Shown here piece after piece: positions 29,001-36,790 of a DNA stretch of 64,000 nt (position 1 is its first letter; the number at the start of each line of letters is the position of its first letter). The position numbers and the translations under genes are program-made. Origin of the DNA: Thalassotalea crassostreae (GTDB lineage Bacteria; Pseudomonadota; Gammaproteobacteria; Enterobacterales; Alteromonadaceae); the NCBI RefSeq assembly GCF_001831495.1, contig NZ_CP017689.1, positions 2,542,001 to 2,606,000 of the forward strand, given 5' to 3'. The notes under the pieces are model-generated. The model saw nothing but the letters and a program-made list of their open reading frames with translations. It was not told the origin of the DNA and made no database searches.

Positions 29001-31330
29001 GGCCCTACGGTATCTTTGTAGTTAAACTCAGTGATCCAGATACGCTCATCAAGGGGTAAATTGTTTTCCGTTACGTAGGTTTGCCATTCAACAAATGGCT
29101 GGCTAAGCATAACTTCAACATTGCTTTGCTGATTAAACTCAGTCCACTTTAATTGTTGCTCTTCGTCTGTACCAAAGTAACTTTCACCTGAAGCAGCAAG
29201 CTCTGGTGTTAGACCACTGCGCGGGTAACTGTGTACAACTGCGATGTCTAATAAAGGACACGCAGCGCGAGCTTCGCTGTCCCAAGTAAGTTGTCGACTG
29301 CCAGATTTCATTGTCGATGGAAACGCTATTTTAACGTTTGGATATTGTTGTTTTATGGCGCTAACAAAGGTACAGGCATGTTGACCAAACTCAGTACCAT
29401 TAGCAAACGCAGAGGTATATTCCGCATCGTTTAAGTAAAACTCGTTGCCAAGCTCAATATAATTAATAGGCAAACTACTTGCATTGGCGATTGCTAAAGC
29501 GTCTAGCGTTTGTTGTAAGGTTTGGGTAAGTAAGTTTAGTACGTAAACTGGGGCAAACTGGTGGTTGGTATAGCCCACTTCAAAGTTTTCAAGCGTATAA
29601 TCACCGTTATCAAATACTTGCACGCCGTCGACCCAGCTAAACTTGGCGCCCACAGTCCAATCAAAATAATTAGCAATGGTGCCTCCAGGGTAGCGCATAA
29701 TATTGGCACCCGATTTACCAAATACTTCATTTACACCATCAACTAGCCAAGGCTGATCAGACAAGTGCTGCATCATATTTCCGTTATAGCCAAATAAGTT
29801 TTCACTTACATTGCGCGCTTCACCAAATTCGGCAACTTGAATAGGCTGAGCGACCGAAGGCACGGTCATAGACGCTAAACCTTTGCTATTTTGGCGTAAG
29901 GTATTTTGTAGCTCGATATGCAAACTGCTGTTTTGGTTGGCATCGAATATATTTTCACTTTCACCATTAATGACTTGCTCGTCGGGAAGATAATATAGTT
30001 CAGTGTACTCTAAAGTTTTATTATTAATATCCCACCATTCGGTATAACGATATTCGTCGGTGCGCAACGAATAACCCATGTTGCCATTGCGTTGAATTTG
30101 AGAAATAGCTCCTGTTCGAACGTGTTCGGCGTGCTGAGTAATCACCGCTAATTGTGACTGTCCGTCTATATCGGTTGGTTGCTCTAAGTTAGCCAGAGAT
30201 AAAATTGTTGGATAAATATCGGTAAGTTCAAATAAAGCATCGGTCACTAACGGCTCTTCGCCTGGAACTTTAATGATCATTGGCACATGGTTGGCATTTT
30301 CGAGTAAAGAATGTTTACCCCATTGACCTTGTTCGCCTAGATGAAAACCATGATCGCCCCACAATACCACTATAGTGTTTTCAGCTAAATTATTGGCCGT
30401 TAACGCACTCAGTAATTTTCCTACTTGTGCATCGATATAACTCACTGATGCGTAATAACCGTGAATTAATTCACGTTGTTGGCTTTCGGTTATGTTTGCC
30501 GGATCGTATAGCGTATCAACTTCATCTGCTCGATAATTATTCGAAAGTTCATTACCGCCCGAGTTTTCATAATTACTGTTATAACTAGCATTGGCATTGA
30601 TTGGGAGTTGCTTATAAAACGCCAAATCGAGCGATTCGCGATCGTATAGATCGTAATATGTTTTAGGGGCGTAAAACGGTAAGTGCGGTTTTTTAAAACC
30701 GACCGCTAAAAAGAACGGTTGATTAGTATCGGCCAAATCATTAATTGCGGTAACGCCAAGAGTGGCGATTTTACCGTCAACAAATAAGCTTTCATCTTGA
30801 TCAATCGATTTAAACGCTACGTTATTGTTGGCAGATTTGCTGTCTACCGTATTTGATGTAGACGCATCTTGATAGGCAATAGACCACGACACCGCATCAT
30901 GATCACTATCTACGTTACGAGAATCAAAAATTTTGCCGATTGCTTGAGTTTGATAACCGTGTTGTTTTAAGCGTTGCGGTAAGGTAACCACATTCGGCAC
31001 AAAGTCTCGCATAGTATCGTTTAAGCTCGTTAAGCCTGAGGTTTCAGGGCGCAATCCAGTAAGCAAACTTACACGAGACTGGCCACAAACCGGCCACTGA
31101 CTATAGGCACGATTAAACTGCACACCTTGTGAGGCTAACGCGTCTAAATTTGGTGCCGAAATTTCGCTATAGCCGTAACTTGGCAACGACGCTTTAAGAT
31201 CGTCTATCGCAATAAATAATATATTCGGGCGTTGCTCGGTATTTGCTGTTACCTGGGCATGAAAGCTCGACAAAAGCGTCAATAAAACGAGTGTGGCGAG
31301 GCGAGTAAAAGTCATCATATTATTGTTCAA
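26006..31330 (-). CDS. Secreted sulfatase/glycosidase fusion with two DNRLRE-type modules
   Basis: A 1774-residue protein with an N-terminal signal peptide. Residues about 34-490 are a type I sulfatase close to iduronate-2-sulfatase (NILFIAIDDLK, metal-binding Asp43/44; CGQSR at 82-86; GDHGFHLGEQGQWGK). The usual C-x-P-S-R has Gln in place of Pro. Residues about 500-960 look like a clan GH-A glycosidase, with RYPGGTIANYFDW, an ELGNEF acid/base (about 630) and WITEFNY nucleophile (about 767), nearest in pattern to GH79/GH39/GH51. Two DNRLRE-type modules (about 980-1130, 1243-1397) flank an Ig-like domain. The C-terminus shares the module-specific ending NLGRKIVLAQ. Likely cleaves or remodels a sulfated polysaccharide at the surface. 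Confidence 0.83.
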   Translation of the reverse strand: MNNNMMTFTRLATLVLLTLLSSFHAQVTANTEQRPNILFIAIDDLKASLPSYGYSEISAPNLDALASQGVQFNRAYSQWPVCGQSRVSLLTGLRPETSGLTSLNDTMRDFVPNVVTLPQRLKQHGYQTQAIGKIFDSRNVDSDHDAVSWSIAYQDASTSNTVDSKSANNNVAFKSIDQDESLFVDGKIATLGVTAINDLADTNQPFFLAVGFKKPHLPFYAPKTYYDLYDRESLDLAFYKQLPINANASYNSNYENSGGNELSNNYRADEVDTLYDPANITESQQRELIHGYYASVSYIDAQVGKLLSALTANNLAENTIVVLWGDHGFHLGEQGQWGKHSLLENANHVPMIIKVPGEEPLVTDALFELTDIYPTILSLANLEQPTDIDGQSQLAVITQHAEHVRTGAISQIQRNGNMGYSLRTDEYRYTEWWDINNKTLEYTELYYLPDEQVINGESENIFDANQNSSLHIELQNTLRQNSKGLASMTVPSVAQPIQVAEFGEARNVSENLFGYNGNMMQHLSDQPWLVDGVNEVFGKSGANIMRYPGGTIANYFDWTVGAKFSWVDGVQVFDNGDYTLENFEVGYTNHQFAPVYVLNLLTQTLQQTLDALAIANASSLPINYIELGNEFYLNDAEYTSAFANGTEFGQHACTFVSAIKQQYPNVKIAFPSTMKSGSRQLTWDSEARAACPLLDIAVVHSYPRSGLTPELAASGESYFGTDEEQQLKWTEFNQQSNVEVMLSQPFVEWQTYVTENNLPLDERIWITEFNYKDTVGPTRNTWAHALFNANQIQSYLLDGRVDMILMHNLITGAKAASFAFANPFDRLSITHGQGDLTAPRFGLSASGIIMQAFAQTLNNSQQIVPITISDSQTYTALEQTYDAVYGWQGIQNDGSRYVLVNTSSSQVVLSRAGFDPKTNLMRQYHAAPQTFVYSTGALNGGLYQELPDLIVLPPYSVTALGIDQQTDPIADKVTNITLNVIDDHHAKETAPTSKGLGDDERVFISGEVSDQYIPYFKFDLSKVNGTVDLAELSIASDNVNQTVEVYATASNWDEMNLTWNTKPELLIENKIDDVTVSSGGNLILDVTNHVNQAKQATQTAQGHERTFITFAIKSAMDNRPVFHSKEAGIGEQGATLTITASQTPLSTQAISDFTAPMFELFSESVRSFVNNTDNDSLVFSKVSGPAWLSVYANGTVTGMPRQTNAGTNSIDIVASNGDHSTVFTVNVNVLEQSIEQVSNSLILTPISDTYISQNNPDKTYATVASLQLRQIGGSNFARAAFFKYDFSDVSNKVMESITQAQLSFYSADLVAPVNVHTSATNWQDDELTWNNSPSLSDTIATTVAAANSWFIADVTDEFTNLLISPSEYSFVLNEQGNSVGRIDSVEAINKPYLTLTYGQKQQHWVSNFELQQVSDDYGHMRVDAKVLIVDEYGLPINNAQVTINFIGSYRQSVTVTTNNQGEALVSTPYFANNLSLSVTVTNVQRQNSDYAIDNNSQNQLQSNYVAEQIYASPTAILLTHDSNNALGNSQSIRLMNSTSETIALMEFNSDGFELSNGLISESSSDCISLPTLLPNTHCDFIVTATNTSPAQGVISVDTDSVEHPKFVTFVTQGMSKRQEAQHRVPPTVSDLTVTDVLSNTSATEFLAGNSYLLSFSVQGYHLDGYKTAMALFDCDIVDDSCAQSLTAKLLSDVAEQTAVNSGSISFREEQANQFDYQVYFTMPDDYQQNVLVLRLFYKNQMDNNTNKQWISLVIPGGLGFTGVDNLGRKIVLAQ

Positions 31331-31451
31331 CCGTTGGCTAGCAACTGTAGATTCGGAGTTTATATTGGAGGTTGCAGTTATGTTTTAAGGAACCATGCAA
31401 CTATATGTACGAGCATAAGCATGTGCTATTTAAAACGTTCAACTTATTAAC

Positions 31452-31483
31452 AAAAAACAAAAGGGAGGTATAGACCTCCCTTT
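31452..31483 (-). terminator. Intrinsic terminator after the TAT-type micropeptide gene
   Basis: On the minus strand a perfect 10-bp stem (AAAGGGAGGT with ACCTCCCTTT, loop CTAT) is followed by TTGTTTTTTG. It lies 13 bases past the stop of 31496-31690, so it ends the 34672-31496 operon and separates it from the sulfatase operon, which must have its own promoter between 31331 and 31450. Confidence 0.88.
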
Positions 31484-31495
31484 AAGCTGATTTCT

Positions 31496-31690
31496 CTAAA
31501 TAGTACTTGGACTTGCACCATCTGAGTTCATTGCATGCGATGTCTTAGGTGTCATTAACGCCGTTACCGCAACAGGTGTAACAACCGCTAATTTACCGTA
31601 CTTTTTAATGAAGTTTCTGCGAGAATCTAGTTTTTGCTCTTCTTGCTCTGTTTGTTCATTATGTGCGTTTTTTTCTGTTAAATTTTTCAT
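31496..31690 (-). CDS. TAT-signal micropeptide (copy 1, 64 residues)
   Basis: A 64-residue protein that is nearly all leader. A polar, acidic N-terminus (to about residue 23) precedes the twin-arginine motif SRRNFIKK, then a mildly hydrophobic KLAVVTPVAVTALM and a PKTSHA cleavage-like site, leaving only about eleven residues (MNSDGASPSTI). Its counterpart at 46488-46718 shares RRNFxKKxGKLAxVTPxAV. A GGATCAACC stretch before the ATG is a weak ribosome site. The product may be a Tat-exported peptide or a substrate of the fusion kinases; neither is shown. It is the last gene of a four-gene operon. Confidence 0.72.
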   Translation of the reverse strand: MKNLTEKNAHNEQTEQEEQKLDSRRNFIKKYGKLAVVTPVAVTALMTPKTSHAMNSDGASPSTI

Positions 31691-31700
31691 TGGTTGATCC

Positions 31701-32198
31701 TTAGTCAGAAACTTTTACTTTGCTAAGATCAGCGCTTAGGGCATAACTTAACGGGCTTAATACAGCGCCGTTGTCGTATACGGCTTGAATCTTATAATTG
31801 TGAACACTTTCATTTAAATCTTTGTGAGTGTAACGAGTGCCTTGAGTTGTAAACATTTGGCTCGATGAATCCACACTATTAGTGTCACTGTAATAAATGT
31901 TGTAAGCAGTTGCGCCTCTAACAGAGCGCCACTTTAATTGAACATCATTATTATGTGTCGACATTTTGACTTTGGTTACTGTAGGCATCTCTAGATTTAC
32001 TACACCTAAGAGTTCAACGTTATCTATTTCAGTTTCGGCTTCGACTTCATTAGAGCTTTCATCGCTTAACTCTAAATTATTTACTGGCTTTAATGAGGCC
32101 GTAGGTGTTTGTTCAAGTTCGTTTAATTCTTGTGTATCACCGCCACAACCAGCCAAAATCGCCGCGCAAATTATATTTGTAATAATTAGTTTATTCAT
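31701..32198 (-). CDS. FN3-like surface lipoprotein (copy 2)
   Basis: A 165-residue lipoprotein with signal peptide MNKLIITNIICAAILAGC (lipobox LAGC), followed by an acidic spacer rich in Glu and Asn to about residue 68. The C-terminal part is FN3-like: VTKVKMSTHNNDVQLKWRSVRGATAYNIYYSD and NESVHNYKIQAVYDNG. It matches the lipoprotein at 24275-24862 in layout. An AGGGGAT ribosome site lies before the ATG. It is ten bases upstream of the micropeptide gene and ten bases after the GRRLT-tail gene, a tight operon. Confidence 0.8.
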   Translation of the reverse strand: MNKLIITNIICAAILAGCGGDTQELNELEQTPTASLKPVNNLELSDESSNEVEAETEIDNVELLGVVNLEMPTVTKVKMSTHNNDVQLKWRSVRGATAYNIYYSDTNSVDSSSQMFTTQGTRYTHKDLNESVHNYKIQAVYDNGAVLSPLSYALSADLSKVKVSD

Positions 32199-32207
32199 AA
32201 GTATCCC

Positions 32208-33140
32208 CTATTCGCCTTTCTCGCCTTTCGCTGTTAAACGACGACCGTCCGACTCATAATAACCATCATTACCTAAGCCCATAAAATTCAAGTTGCCAGA
32301 TAATACCGTGCTTACATTACGAGTTATTGCTACGGCACTGTCAGCTTTAGTTCGATGAAAAAATCTAAAAGCTAAATCGTGAGTACCAGAAACAAAGCTA
32401 CCATCGACTATCGCAAATTCACCTACAAATTGTTGATGTGTTGCTTGGTTTCCTGAATAAGAGTATTCACTGTCACCAGTGACGCCTGCACCAGTCAGCG
32501 CTGAGGTATTGTCGATTTTTTCGCTATCAAATTCACTCGTTGCACAATTATTATCAGATTCGTTTTCTAAACCACAATCATAAACTACAAGCTTACCTAA
32601 TATTTCTTCATAGGCGAGCACTGTCCATCGAAGATTATATGTTCCTGGCACTAAACTACCTGTTAAAGGTGTCGTGAAACCTGTATCAGAACTTGCAAAT
32701 ACTTCTGCTTTTTCAACAACAGGTGATAAACGTCTTTTTGCTTCATTTGCAGTTGATTGATTAAAATAGTTTGAAACAAACACCATGTGTTTAACCGAAT
32801 TACTGTCTTCTATTTCTATGCCAAAACCTTGTGGATCGAAGTCCACTTGGTCGTAAGTAATGGTAATTTGGCAATCTTCTTGGTCGTTAAGACTTGTACA
32901 GTCATTTGTTACTTGGAAATTAGATACATTATCGTCACGTACAAGATTTACTTTACTGGTCAAATCCATAACCGCACCAGACACATTTGTAACATCAATT
33001 ACTTTTACTACTTGCGCGATCTCGTCAGAACTCTGCATTTTTACGTAAACATTGTTGTCAGTTAATTCAATACTTGCCAATGCTGTAGAAGAAAAGCAAA
33101 GTAATGCCATAGCTGTTTTTTTAATTGTCATTAATTTCAT
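32208..33140 (-). CDS. Secreted protein with RRLSP core and GRRLT tail (copy 2)
   Basis: A 310-residue exported protein with signal peptide ending STALA. The first 120 residues look all-beta, with TNDCTSLNDQEDCQITITYDQV, a pattern also met in choice-of-anchor D domains. The shared core reads STANEAKRRLSPVVEKAEV and the tail NVSTVLSGNLNFMGLGNDGYYESDGRRLTA, nearly the same as copy 1 (24923-25975). Two Cys pairs (CTSLNDQEDC, DCGLENESDNNC) may be disulfides. An AAGGAACG ribosome site precedes the ATG. Function is unknown; conservation of the tail suggests sorting or recognition, which is inference. Confidence 0.75.
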   Translation of the reverse strand: MKLMTIKKTAMALLCFSSTALASIELTDNNVYVKMQSSDEIAQVVKVIDVTNVSGAVMDLTSKVNLVRDDNVSNFQVTNDCTSLNDQEDCQITITYDQVDFDPQGFGIEIEDSNSVKHMVFVSNYFNQSTANEAKRRLSPVVEKAEVFASSDTGFTTPLTGSLVPGTYNLRWTVLAYEEILGKLVVYDCGLENESDNNCATSEFDSEKIDNTSALTGAGVTGDSEYSYSGNQATHQQFVGEFAIVDGSFVSGTHDLAFRFFHRTKADSAVAITRNVSTVLSGNLNFMGLGNDGYYESDGRRLTAKGEKGE

Positions 33141-33151
33141 TTTTTCGTTCC

Positions 33152-34672
33152 TTAATATTGCACAACAAGCTTGCGGCCAAGACCATCAGCAAAAACCATA
33201 CCTTGCCCACCGGTTGCAATCGCAGAAACATATTTAGAGTTACTTTCGCTATCAACTTCTGCGCGATAATAAACCCTCGCGACTAATGTATTATTAAAAG
33301 TCGGCATGCTATCTATGTCTGCTTTAACAGAGTATCCATTTGAATCAACTGTAACATTAGCCGGCGATTTGTATGAGCCAATACCTGTTACATTACCTAC
33401 ATCAGCCAAGTAATAACTGCCTATATTGCTACCATATCCAGCGGCACAATTTTCATCGGATGTATCAGCACAATCAAATAAAGCGACAATGGCTTGATAA
33501 CCTTCGTGGTAACCATCTAAAGTAAACGTTATATCATAAGGTTCACCTGCTGTTGGGGCTCCAGAAATCGGTGTTGTGGTATCGTTATCTACAACCTGAA
33601 AATCTAATAGGATTGGCGCAACACGGCGTTTAGCTTGATCGCTTGCAGCTTCATCAGCTGAATCTTGGATAAACACAGGGTAATATTTAATCTCATTTTC
33701 TGCATTAGGATAACGATATTTAAGTCGATAAATATCTCTTACAACATCACCTGCTGTTTGCTGGTTAACTTGTTGAATAAGGATAAAATTACATGAATCA
33801 CCTTGTGCTAACATTAAGCCGGTAGAACAGCTATTTAGCGACTTGTTGTATACCTCGTATAAAAAGTTAGCATCTTCGGGTTTATTACTATCTTGTCCAC
33901 GATATTCAACAACATCAGTACCTTCATTTGTCACCGTAACTAAAGCAGAACGAGCTTGACTACCGCCAGCATGATTAAGCAATAGGTGACTTGGCGTAAC
34001 GGCGATACCTCTGGTCTTGTAGTTACTGATTTCAATACTAGGTGCATTAGTTGCTAAGTCACCTGCGACATTTGTTGAAAAAACATCGATAACCTTAGTG
34101 CCACTATTAGTTAGCGCAAAATAATAATTCCCTGGACCAGTAATTAGAGAGGTAATATCAAGGTTGTAAATTGTACCTTGGAAATTATTAGCTGCTTTAG
34201 TTTGTTGTTTTATCGCAATAGTTAATTCTTCAGCACCGACAACTAAATTATGAGGATCGGCAAACGCTGTTCCATAGGTTATAGATGAACTATCAAAACC
34301 GTTTGCAGTTGTAAATGAACGAAGAGAAAGTGTGCCATCTTCGGCTGCTTGTCGAATTGCAAAAGACAAAGTAACTGTTGTATCACTTGATTTTGTAAAG
34401 TCATCAGCAAGCGTAAACTCAAACAAACCGTATTTTTCTGTGCTCAGCCCGTATTTTAACGTCGACATATATTTAGCGCCGTTACTATTAACAGTTTCTG
34501 CTGAGGCACTAATAAATGTATCTTTTGTTAAAGCTTGATTTTTGTCCATACTCATGATGTTGGTTGCATGAGCGTTAAACATAAATATTGGGATTATACT
34601 GAGTAGAAAAAACTTTAAACCGCGTGCAGAACGGCCTATTTTTCGAGCGTCTTTATCTCTGTTGGATTTCAT
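33152..34672 (-). CDS. Secreted DNRLRE-like surface protein heading the second module
   Basis: A 506-residue exported protein with an unusually long basic n-region before the signal core (KFFLLSIIPIFMFNAHA). Residues about 38-200 resemble a DNRLRE module (DTFISASAETVNSNG, YGLFEFTL, YNLDITSLITGPGNYYFALTN). Then comes a choice-of-anchor-like domain (THLLLNHAGGSQ type, with CSTGLMLAQGDSCNFIL), and the module-specific core QAKRRVAPILLDF with a VALFDCADTSDENC pair and ending GLGRKLVVQY. This C-terminal third matches that of the giant sulfatase. An AGGG ribosome site is 11 bases before the ATG. It probably sits on the surface; no enzymatic domain is seen. Confidence 0.75.
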   Translation of the reverse strand: MKSNRDKDARKIGRSARGLKFFLLSIIPIFMFNAHATNIMSMDKNQALTKDTFISASAETVNSNGAKYMSTLKYGLSTEKYGLFEFTLADDFTKSSDTTVTLSFAIRQAAEDGTLSLRSFTTANGFDSSSITYGTAFADPHNLVVGAEELTIAIKQQTKAANNFQGTIYNLDITSLITGPGNYYFALTNSGTKVIDVFSTNVAGDLATNAPSIEISNYKTRGIAVTPSHLLLNHAGGSQARSALVTVTNEGTDVVEYRGQDSNKPEDANFLYEVYNKSLNSCSTGLMLAQGDSCNFILIQQVNQQTAGDVVRDIYRLKYRYPNAENEIKYYPVFIQDSADEAASDQAKRRVAPILLDFQVVDNDTTTPISGAPTAGEPYDITFTLDGYHEGYQAIVALFDCADTSDENCAAGYGSNIGSYYLADVGNVTGIGSYKSPANVTVDSNGYSVKADIDSMPTFNNTLVARVYYRAEVDSESNSKYVSAIATGGQGMVFADGLGRKLVVQY

Positions 34673-34794
34673 TTATAAAATACCCTAAAACAATTAATTT
34701 GATTTAAAGTCCATTTCATTTAGTTGAGTTGTTTATTATGAAATTGGCGCTCAACCTTGTTTATCAATTCCTTTAAAAATAAACACAGTGTCAA

Positions 34795-34822
34795 AATGTA
34801 ACAGAAATGATAACGATGTCAA
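34795..34822 (-). promoter_or_regulatory. Candidate sigma-70 promoter of the 34672-31496 operon
   Basis: On the minus strand TTGACA (34822-34817) is followed after 16 bases by TACATT (34800-34795), about 120 bases upstream of the surface-protein start. The -35 is perfect and the -10 matches at four of six positions. It sits between a terminator and the first gene of a four-gene operon. Confidence 0.5.
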
Positions 34823-35012
34823 CTACAAATTATTTTTCATTAGAATCAAGCGACTAGGTAAAAATATTTAAATGCCCAAGTTACAGGTTGGTTATTTTTA
34901 CTTTTAATATCAATAACTTGAGAGGTAACAGCAAAGAATGCAGAATAACAACAATAATGACAAGGAAGGACAAAAAGTCGAATAATTATGATGTTAAAAA
35001 TAATTTTTAGAC

Positions 35013-35036
35013 AAAAAAGCCCTACGAGTAGAGCTT
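35013..35036 (-). terminator. Intrinsic terminator of the NeuD-like acetyltransferase gene
   Basis: On the minus strand AAGCTCTAC and GTAGGGCTT form a stem with one G-U pair, followed by TTTTGT. It lies 32 bases past the stop at 35068, ending the second exopolysaccharide export operon. Confidence 0.8.
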
Positions 35037-35067
35037 TAATTAATAAGGGGATTGATAAGTATATTAA

Positions 35068-35703
35068 CTATTTTCGACGAACAATATGGGCTGGACAACC
35101 GACAACAGTTACTTCTTTAGGAACGTCATTTAAGATCACAGCGCCAGCACCTGCAATAACGGTATGGCCTACGCTAATTTGATGAATAAGTGTTGAACCA
35201 ATACCAATCCAACTGTACTCCCCTACTTTCACTTCGGCTGCAATGTTTACGCCTGGCGAAATATGAACGTAAGGTGCAATCGTACAACCGTGATCGATAT
35301 TGGCGCCTGTGTTGATAATACAGCCATCGCCAATGACTGTACCGTAGTTAATACAAGCATTACCGACAATCATTACACCATCTGCAATCTCTGCGTAATT
35401 ACTAATTGTCGCGTCTTTAGAAATTAATGTGGTGATATTAAAGCCAAGTTGCTTAAACTCTTTGAGTTTAATTTTTCGAATTTTGTTGTGACTGGTGGCT
35501 ATGAATATTGCATTGTAGTTATGTCCGTGTTGCTTTAAGTCATCTTCAGTGCCCTTTACCGGCCATTTTCCACACTTGCTAACAGTTGGGTATTTGTCAT
35601 CAAAAAAGTAAACGTCATAGCCGTTTTGTTCCGCAATATCAGCAGCAACGATGCCGTGATCGTCAGTGCCTAAAATGGCAATAGTATTTGGGTTGGTAAG
35701 CAC
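35068..35703 (-). CDS. NeuD/PglD-like sugar O- or N-acetyltransferase
   Basis: A 211-residue enzyme with an N-terminal Rossmann-like domain (IAILGTDDHGIVAADIAEQNGYDVYFFDD) and a C-terminal left-handed beta-helix of hexapeptides (GVMIVGNACINYGTVIGDGCIINTGANIDHGCTIAPYVHISPGVNIAAEVKVGEYSWIGIGS). The catalytic His of the NIDHGC motif is present, as is VIAGAGAVILNDVPKEVTVVGCPA. This is the PglD/NeuD layout, acting on UDP-amino sugars or sialic acids. It is the last gene of the second exopolysaccharide group, separated from the VpsP-like gene by a 290-base repeat-bearing spacer. Confidence 0.85.
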   Translation of the reverse strand: MLTNPNTIAILGTDDHGIVAADIAEQNGYDVYFFDDKYPTVSKCGKWPVKGTEDDLKQHGHNYNAIFIATSHNKIRKIKLKEFKQLGFNITTLISKDATISNYAEIADGVMIVGNACINYGTVIGDGCIINTGANIDHGCTIAPYVHISPGVNIAAEVKVGEYSWIGIGSTLIHQISVGHTVIAGAGAVILNDVPKEVTVVGCPAHIVRRK

Positions 35704-35994
35704 AAGAACTCCAGTGTTAGTCGATTTGTTAGTTGTTAAGTTAGTGGTTAACTAATTATTCAGTTTAACTAGATATTTATATTGGCGCGTTGCGAATTAA
35801 TTGGCAAGGATTTATTTGCTCAACAAGAAAATAGTAGGGTCAGATCAAGTTTAAAGTCTCGAGCTCGATTTACTGAACTTGTTTCAGTATCTGTTTAAAT
35901 TCAATGTATTTCTCTAAGAGACCCTGAGACAAGCTCAGGGAATCGACATATTAGAGATTCAAAGAGTCAGGAATCAAAGTAGTGTTTGACACCA
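35704..35994. repeat. Spacer with REP-like motifs
   Basis: No gene. It contains AGTAGGGTCAGATCA (35833-35848), the palindrome GACCCTGAGACAAGCTCAGGG (about 35920-35941, of the CCTGAAACNAGTTCAGG type), and a GTGTTTGACACCACT motif at its left end. These repeats also occur elsewhere in the window. Confidence 0.65.
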
Positions 35995-36633
35995 CTATTT
36001 TTGTTTGTAGTAATTCAGTTTATTTAGGTGTGGTTTTATTAGTTCTCGATGAGCGGGATTCGAGCTGTTACTTAATGCTTGGCCAAGTTGTTGCCATATA
36101 TTTTTCACTTCAACCCGGTTTTTTCCGAAAGTGAAAGCATTGTCTAAATATTGGATCATTTCCGCATCAAATTCTTGCATGTGCCATTTAATTAATGCCA
36201 GTGATGCCCAAGTGACCGGCCATGTCGGTCTTAGCTCTGTTGATTCAAGGTATAAAGCTTTCGCTTGCAATAAAGTCGCGCTTTTATTGTTAGTTAAGTT
36301 TAAGCGCACGGCGATTTCAAAGGTTTGCGCTTTTGCTTCGATGTACTGTGGGTTGCGATGTAGATTTAGCGCATCGTCTATGTAGCCGATGGCTTGGTTA
36401 TATACTTCGAGGTTTATTTGGCTGTTATTTTTTTGGCTAATGCTTTCTAGGCTAGCGCTTTCTTGACCAGTGCTTTCTACTGTTTGCTGTTCTGTATTCG
36501 CTTTTTGGCCTTGAAGATATGTTAGTTGATGCTCTGCTTGTTTAAAGTAGTAATTCGCCATGCCGTGTTTACCAGCGAATGTTGCGCCGGTAATTAGTGC
36601 GATGATGATTATGGTTTTGAATAGGTTATCCAT
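35995..36633 (-). CDS. VpsP-like membrane-anchored polysaccharide biosynthesis protein
   Basis: A 212-residue protein with an N-terminal membrane anchor (NLFKTIIIIALITGATFAG) and a mostly helical, TPR-like body (YNQAIGYIDDALNLHRNPQYIEAKAQTFEIAVRL, PTWPVTWASLALIKWHMQEFDAEM). Its place immediately after a Wzc-like gene is that of VpsP in Vibrio VPS-II clusters. Its specific role in secretion or synthesis is not known to me. A 50-base perfect inverted repeat lies between it and the kinase gene. Confidence 0.65.
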   Translation of the reverse strand: MDNLFKTIIIIALITGATFAGKHGMANYYFKQAEHQLTYLQGQKANTEQQTVESTGQESASLESISQKNNSQINLEVYNQAIGYIDDALNLHRNPQYIEAKAQTFEIAVRLNLTNNKSATLLQAKALYLESTELRPTWPVTWASLALIKWHMQEFDAEMIQYLDNAFTFGKNRVEVKNIWQQLGQALSNSSNPAHRELIKPHLNKLNYYKQK

Positions 36634-36729
36634 GCTTTATGCGCTTTGACATAGATTCCCACCTTCGTGGGAATGACGAATTGATGCGTGAAAGTGACCA
36701 ATATAATCAAAGAAGTGACGAGCAGCACA

Positions 36730-36784
36730 AATAAGTAGGGTCAGATCACACTTTTCATTAAAGTGTGATCTGACCCTACTTATT
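36730..36784. repeat. Perfect 25-bp inverted repeat of the GTAGGGTCAGATCACA motif
   Basis: The two arms (36730-36754 and 36760-36784) are exact reverse complements around a five-base loop TCATT. This is the clearest hairpin form of the REP-like family linked to the Y1 transposase. It lies 6 bases past the stop of the Wzc-like gene and could attenuate transcription into the VpsP-like gene. Confidence 0.9.
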
Positions 36785-36790
36785 TTTAGC

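Larger units (their letters stand above)
34673..35067. other. Intergenic region with promoter of the second module
   Basis: No gene. It contains the promoter candidate at 34795-34822 reading toward 34672, and the terminator of the acetyltransferase gene near 35013-35036. The rest is AT-rich with no repeat I can name. Confidence 0.6.
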
